From positions 434,001 through 498,000 of the forward strand of contig CAWCTH010000002.1 in NCBI GenBank assembly GCA_963798445.1: DNA of 64,000 nt, written 5' to 3'. Under the pieces are notes generated by a model. It saw only the letters and a list, made by a program, of their open reading frames with translations. It made no database searches and was not told the origin of the DNA. Below, one piece after another: positions 60,249 through 64,000 of this stretch. This DNA is from DASXAI01 sp963798445. Its GTDB lineage: Bacteria > Actinomycetota > Acidimicrobiia > Acidimicrobiales > Ilumatobacteraceae. The translations under genes were made by a program, and so were the position numbers. Every line of letters starts with the position of its first letter. Position 1 is the first letter of the stretch.

Positions 60249-62120
60249 CCCGTCAGATCAGCCAGCAGATGCGTGCCGGACTGGGTGAACAAACACACCT
60301 TCTGACCCGCCCCCACCTTCGACACCACCGCATTCGGACTCGTCCCACCCGCAACCAAATTCAGACTCGACGCCACCGGCCGCTCCTGCCCACACGGCCA
60401 CACCGTCACAAACCCGTCCCCCGACGCCTCCGTCCCCGTCACGTTCAACACCACCGCCCCCGCACCCGACGGCACCCCCACCTCCACCGTCTCCCCCGCA
60501 CCCGGCTTCACCCCACCACGCGTATCCAACAACCGCACCGGCGCCACCGACACAAACGACGAACCCACCGGGAAGTAGCCCGTCAGATCAGCCAGCAGAT
60601 GCGTGCCGGACTGGGTGAACAAACACACCTTCTGACCCGCCCCCACCTTCGACACCACCGCATTCGGACTCGTCCCACCCGCAACCAAATTCAGACTCGA
60701 CGCCACCGGCCGCTCCTGCCCACACGGCCACACCGTCACAAACCCGTCCCCCGACGCCTCCGTCCCCGTCACGTTCAACACCACCGCCCCCGCACCCGAC
60801 GGCACCCCCACCTCCACCGTCTCCCCCGCACCCGGCTTCACCCCACCACGCGTATCCAACAACCGCACCGGCGCCACCGACACAAACGACGAACCCACGG
60901 CAACGACCTGCTGCAGCCCGGCGGGCAGGAACGTCGCGTCGCCGAACTGCTCGGCGCTCACCACGCAGTTGCCCACCGCGGTGGCCGTCACCATGGCCGT
61001 ACCGGTCGGTGCCAGAGCCCGTGCACGCCCCCGTGGCGGTAATCGTGACCGGCAGCCCGGATGTGGCGACCGCACGGACCATCGTCTCCTCGCCTTCGAC
61101 GAGCGCGGTCGGGAGCAACGACCAGGACACCGCCTGCGGGGTGGTGGGCGCGGCAACGACGGACGCGCAGCCGGTGCACTGGCCGAAGCCCGTGTCGGGG
61201 TTGGCCACCTCGAACGTCCACGGCCCGAGGGTCGACGCTGCGCTGGGTACCACGTCGGCCGTGATGGTGTGGTCGTTCACCACCTCCACATCCGAGACGG
61301 TCACGTCGTCCATGTCCAGCATGTACATCCGAAGCTTGGCCCCCGGCTGGAAGCCAGTGCCGATGACCGTCACCTTCGAGTGGATGGTGCGGGGTAGCAG
61401 CGTCGGGCTGACGGCGGTGATCGTGGGCCGCACGATCGGCGTCATCACGATGTCGCCGAGCGCGGTGACGGCACCGTCGATCACCACGGGGCGGATCGCT
61501 GGACCCTGGTAGGCGTGCTCGTTGTCGGCGGCGTGGAGCGTGATGGCGTACGTCTCGGCCTTCAACGGATTCAACGAGAACGTCCCGCTGCCGCCCGTCG
61601 TGGCGAAGACGTCCGGTCCCGGTGACCCATCAGCGAAGGTCAGGTCGACCTGGACATCGGTGAGGGGCACGCCGCCGGGGGCGACGACCCGGCCACTGAT
61701 CGTCCCGCCGGGGGCCAGCTGCGCGCTGACGCCGGTGAGGGACGCGCCCGGACCGGCCGCCAGCAGGGTCGCCTCGGCCGGCGACGCCTTGTCGTTGTAC
61801 TCCTCAGCGGCCAGCCCCGAACCCGGCGGCGGGATGAACGACACGGGACAGTCCTGGAACGGCCCGAGCTGGCCGATCGTCCAGGTACCGTCCGGTGCGG
61901 TGAGCGTCTGCCCAGCGGCCGTACAGGCGGGTCGAGGCGGCCCCGAGGCGTAGACGTCGCCGATGCGGACGGTCACCCCACCCAGAGCAGCGCCGCCCGG
62001 CCCGGTCACGAGGCCACTGATCGACGCCGTCGCCGCCACCGCGACGGCGGTCGTCGACGCCACCACGGGGATCGCCGCCGCGAGGACCGTCAGGGCCACC
62101 AACGAGGTCATCCGTCGCAT
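60233..62120 (-). pseudogene. Secreted repeat protein, frameshifted by a 4-bp duplication
   Basis: An exported protein of about 627 residues once the frame is restored. A signal peptide (SLVALTVLAAAIPVVASTTA) starts at ATG 62120. Two carboxypeptidase-regulatory-like beta domains follow (ISGLVTGPGGAALGGVTVRI and ISGRVVAPGGVPLTDVQVDL). An IPT/TIG-like domain is next (PTITAVSPTLLPRTIHSKVT). At 61003-61010 a tandem CGGT duplication shifts the frame. The downstream frame reads TAMVTATAVGNCVVSAEQFG, then two identical 110-residue surface modules (VSVAPVRLLDTRGGVKPG to LLADLTGYFP). The modules belong to the same family as those in the L,D-transpeptidase. It probably serves at the cell surface; no catalytic domain is seen. 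Confidence 0.8.
60238..60897 (-). repeat. Perfect tandem duplication, 2 x 330 bp
   Basis: 60238-60567 and 60568-60897 are identical by direct comparison. Each encodes one 110-residue surface module with two Cys. Codons end mostly in G or T (GTG, GGG, ACG, GCG, TTG), whereas neighbouring genes favour C-ending codons. Complete identity at silent sites implies a very recent duplication or ongoing gene conversion. Confidence 0.95.
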
Positions 62121-62189
62121 TGGTTACGCCTCCGCCCGGCCCTGGGGCCATCTTCCCGCCCGGCCGGCCGGCGCCAGCGAACGGTCCCG

Positions 62190-62379
62190 CTACGCCACGC
62201 AGAACTCGTTGCCCTCAGGGTCGGCCATCGTCACCCACGTCTGAGGTCCCTGACGGCCATCGTAAAGTCTGCTCGCACCGAGGGCGATGAGTCGTTCGAC
62301 CTGGTCCGCCTGCTGTCCGTCGGGGAGCGTGGATGTCGATGCGGACCCGGTTCTTCACGGTCTTGGGCTCGGGCACGAC
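62190..62379 (-). pseudogene. Remnant of a VOC (glyoxalase-like) protein gene
   Basis: Two frames give pieces of a VOC-fold protein end. VPEPKTVKNRVRIDIH is one, preceded directly by an in-frame TAA at 62380-62382. After a frameshift, LPDGQQADQVERLIALGASR and then WVTMADPEGNEFCVA follow, ending at TAG 62190-62192. PEGNEFC is the characteristic C-terminus of glyoxalase_6-type proteins. Only the last third of a gene is left. The rest of the 62121-62512 interval shows no gene I can support. Confidence 0.7.
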
Positions 62380-62512
62380 TTAGAACAGCAGGCGATTCCC
62401 GGTCCTCGGATCACGGCAGTCGGCGTCACGCTCGAGAGCCTTCCACCGCCGCAACTGATTCGCTTGGACCTCGTATGTGACGGACAACGCGCTGTCGGTT
62501 CGCTGAAAAGTG

Positions 62513-63166
62513 TCAGCGAGGGCGGTGCGATGCCGTGCTCGAATAGCGATCGGCGATGCGGGCGAGCGTGGCCAGCTGGCGCCGCTCGCGCCACCGGAAC
62601 GGTCGCCCCTTGCGCCCGACGGCGAGGGCCAGACCGGCCGCGGGCAGATCGGCCCAGGCCACGTCGTCGGGGCCGGCGTCACCGTCGATGTTGGCGTCGA
62701 GGTGGCGGGAGCCGTGGACGAAGGCAGCCACCCAGGCCGCCGACGGAGCGTCGCCGACGGCGATCAGTGCGCCGGCCGGATCCAACCGGAGCGCCATCGC
62801 CCAGTCGCACTCGAAGTCGGCCACGGTGTGCTCGCAGAGGAGCTTCAGCACGACGTCGGCGTCGTTGGCCTCCACCAGCCGGGCCGCGGTCAGCAGCGCG
62901 GTCAGCCCGGGTTCGTGGCGGTCCGAGCCGAGGGAGCGCACGTCCTCCACGTCGACGCCGTCGACCTGGCTGATCTCGGCCACGAGCAGGTCCAGCAGCT
63001 CGTCTTCGGGCAGCGCGACCACGAGCTCGTCGATGGCCCGGCCCCCGCCTCGCTCCAGGATCTCGATGCCGACGACGTCGCCGCGCACCGCCCCGATGCG
63101 GCTGGCCACCTGGCCGAGAGCGCCAGGCCGGTCCGGTAGCCAGACGCGCACAAGATACGTGGGCAC
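62513..63166 (-). CDS. ACT-domain-containing protein
   Basis: A 217-residue protein with an N-terminal ACT domain (YLVRVWLPDRPGALGQVASR, residues 4-23, then GDVVGIEILERGGGRAIDEL). The second half (about 100-217) has no enzyme motif I recognise; it includes HGSRHLDANIDGDAGPDDVA and WRERRQLATLARIADR, possibly a ligand-controlled GAF-like region. ACT domains bind amino acids. It lies downstream of an aminotransferase gene on the same strand and may sense amino-acid levels. It starts at GTG 63166. Confidence 0.78.
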   Translation of the reverse strand: MPTYLVRVWLPDRPGALGQVASRIGAVRGDVVGIEILERGGGRAIDELVVALPEDELLDLLVAEISQVDGVDVEDVRSLGSDRHEPGLTALLTAARLVEANDADVVLKLLCEHTVADFECDWAMALRLDPAGALIAVGDAPSAAWVAAFVHGSRHLDANIDGDAGPDDVAWADLPAAGLALAVGRKGRPFRWRERRQLATLARIADRYSSTASHRPR

Positions 63167-63243
63167 CGAGCGACGGTATCCAGGCTGGGGCTACCGAAGA
63201 TGACCGCTCGGTGACAGCTTCGTGAAGGCCACCGCCGCGGGCC

Positions 63244-64000
63244 CTACAGCTTGGTGAGGCCCTTGCGGAGGTTGCGGATGGCCTGGGAGATGCGCTGTTC
63301 GTTCTCGATGAGGGCGAAGCGCACGAAGCCCTCGCCCCCGGGGCCGAAGCCTTCGCCCGGCGAGATGGCCACGGCGCAGTCACGGACCAGCATGGATGCG
63401 AACTCCACCGAGTCCAGCTCCTTGTAGGGCTCCGGGATGGGCGCCCACACGAACATGGTGCCGGCCGGCTTGGGCATGTCCCACCCGATGCGGGCCAGTC
63501 CGTCGCACAGCGCGTCGCGGCGGCTCTCGTAGATGGAGCAGACCTCCTTCGGGTAGTCGGAGGCCTCGTTCATCGTGACGGTGGCGGCGATCTGGATGGG
63601 CTGGAAGGTGCCGTAGTCGAGATAGGTCTTCAGCTTGACGAGGGCGGCCACGACGTCACGGTTGCCCGACAGGAACGCCACCCGCCAGCCGGCCATGGAG
63701 AAGCTCTTCGTCATGGAGTACAGCTCGACGGCACAGTCCTTGGCGCCGTCGGCCTGGAGGATGGAGGGGGGCCGGTACCCATCGAAGCCGACGTCGGCAT
63801 ACGCGAAGTCGTGCACCACGATCATCTCGTGCTCACGGCAGAAGTCGACGACCCGCTGCATGAACGCCAGATCCACGCAGGCGCCCGTCGGGTTGTGCGG
63901 GAACGAGATGACGAGGACTCGTGGCTTCGGCCAGCCGATGGCCCACGCCGCCTCCAGTCCTTCCAGGAAGTCGGCGTCGGTGCGCATCGGGATCTGGCGC
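63244..64000 (-). CDS. Class I/II PLP-dependent aminotransferase (partial, N-terminus beyond the window)
   Basis: The C-terminal 251 residues of a fold-type I aminotransferase. RVLVISFPHNPTGACVDLAF and IVVHDFAYADVGFDGYRPPS precede the PLP Lys in VELYSMTKSFSMAGWRVAFL. The C-terminal domain ends GEGFVRFALIENEQRISQAI. The pattern is close to AlaC and LL-diaminopimelate aminotransferase-like enzymes, so a role in alanine, aspartate-family or diaminopimelate metabolism is likely but not fixed. The N-terminal third lies past the right edge. Confidence 0.9.
   Translation of the reverse strand, partial: RQIPMRTDADFLEGLEAAWAIGWPKPRVLVISFPHNPTGACVDLAFMQRVVDFCREHEMIVVHDFAYADVGFDGYRPPSILQADGAKDCAVELYSMTKSFSMAGWRVAFLSGNRDVVAALVKLKTYLDYGTFQPIQIAATVTMNEASDYPKEVCSIYESRRDALCDGLARIGWDMPKPAGTMFVWAPIPEPYKELDSVEFASMLVRDCAVAISPGEGFGPGGEGFVRFALIENEQRISQAIRNLRKGLTKL

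Noticed and set aside
62380..62682. Possible HTH or transposase fragment (VTYEVQANQLRRWKALERDA)
   Set aside because: It resembles a helix-turn-helix only loosely, has no start or flanking repeats, and overlaps the ACT-protein gene.

Overview
The window is a gene-dense, very GC-rich bacterial chromosome segment with a C-ending codon bias and many GTG and TTG starts. The markers are actinobacterial: a MraZ-to-DivIVA division cluster with SepF, an ileS T-box leader with an AUC specifier, the proteasome activator Bpa, a DUF3040 protein, and an MtrAB-like pair with a GerMN lipoprotein. Repeat-rich secreted proteins and the overall gene set suggest class Acidimicrobiia, but that is an inference. 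No tRNA, rRNA, CRISPR array, prophage or transposase was recognised.

Layout. 1-6.1 kb: metabolic and surface genes (partial SDR, DUF255 thioredoxin-like protein, lysozyme-like hydrolase, FTR1 iron permease, nitroreductase). 6.3-12.0 kb: dnaE, divergent bpa, a phosphodiesterase and an Rrf2 regulator. 12.4-36.1 kb, all on the minus strand: a near-continuous division and cell-wall cluster. In transcription order it is mraZ, leader RNA, rsmH, ftsL-like, ftsI, murE, mraY, murD, ftsW, murG, murC, murB, ftsQ, ftsZ, pgeF, yggS, sepF, yggT, divIVA-like, T-box, ileS, DUF167, DksA-like, lspA and an rluD-type synthase. Most junctions overlap by 1-4 bases, so translational coupling is likely. murF is absent. 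36.4-39.2 kb: lipoate-ligase-like, HNH and acyl-CoA dehydrogenase genes. 39.2-46.1 kb: an L,D-transpeptidase with surface repeats, divergent from a MoxR/DUF58/transglutaminase operon. 46.3-52.7 kb: DUF3040, dinB, a dolichol-phosphate-mannose-synthase-like enzyme, a PIG-L deacetylase, threonine aldolase, inositol phosphatase and a methyltransferase. 52.7-60.2 kb: a two-component system with a GerMN lipoprotein, MFS exporter with MarR, phosphofructokinase and glycerol kinase. 60.2-64.0 kb: a repeat-bearing secreted protein, a VOC-gene remnant, an ACT protein and a partial aminotransferase.

How the genes work together. The cluster supplies lipid I/II synthesis (MurB, C, D, E, MraY, MurG), septal synthesis (FtsW, FtsI, FtsQ, FtsL-like), the Z-ring and its anchor (FtsZ, SepF), and polar or septal organisation (DivIVA-like). 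Three RNA or DNA control points stand out: GTGGGG repeats over a promoter before mraZ, a 26-bp hairpin between mraZ and rsmH, and the ileS T-box.

Main oddities. murG, murD and dinB each carry a frameshift within a conserved domain. The secreted protein at 60.2-62.1 kb carries a 4-bp duplication frameshift, a perfect 330-bp tandem repeat, and repeat codon use unlike the rest of the window. A truncated surface-protein gene lies out of frame against the 3' end of the L,D-transpeptidase gene.
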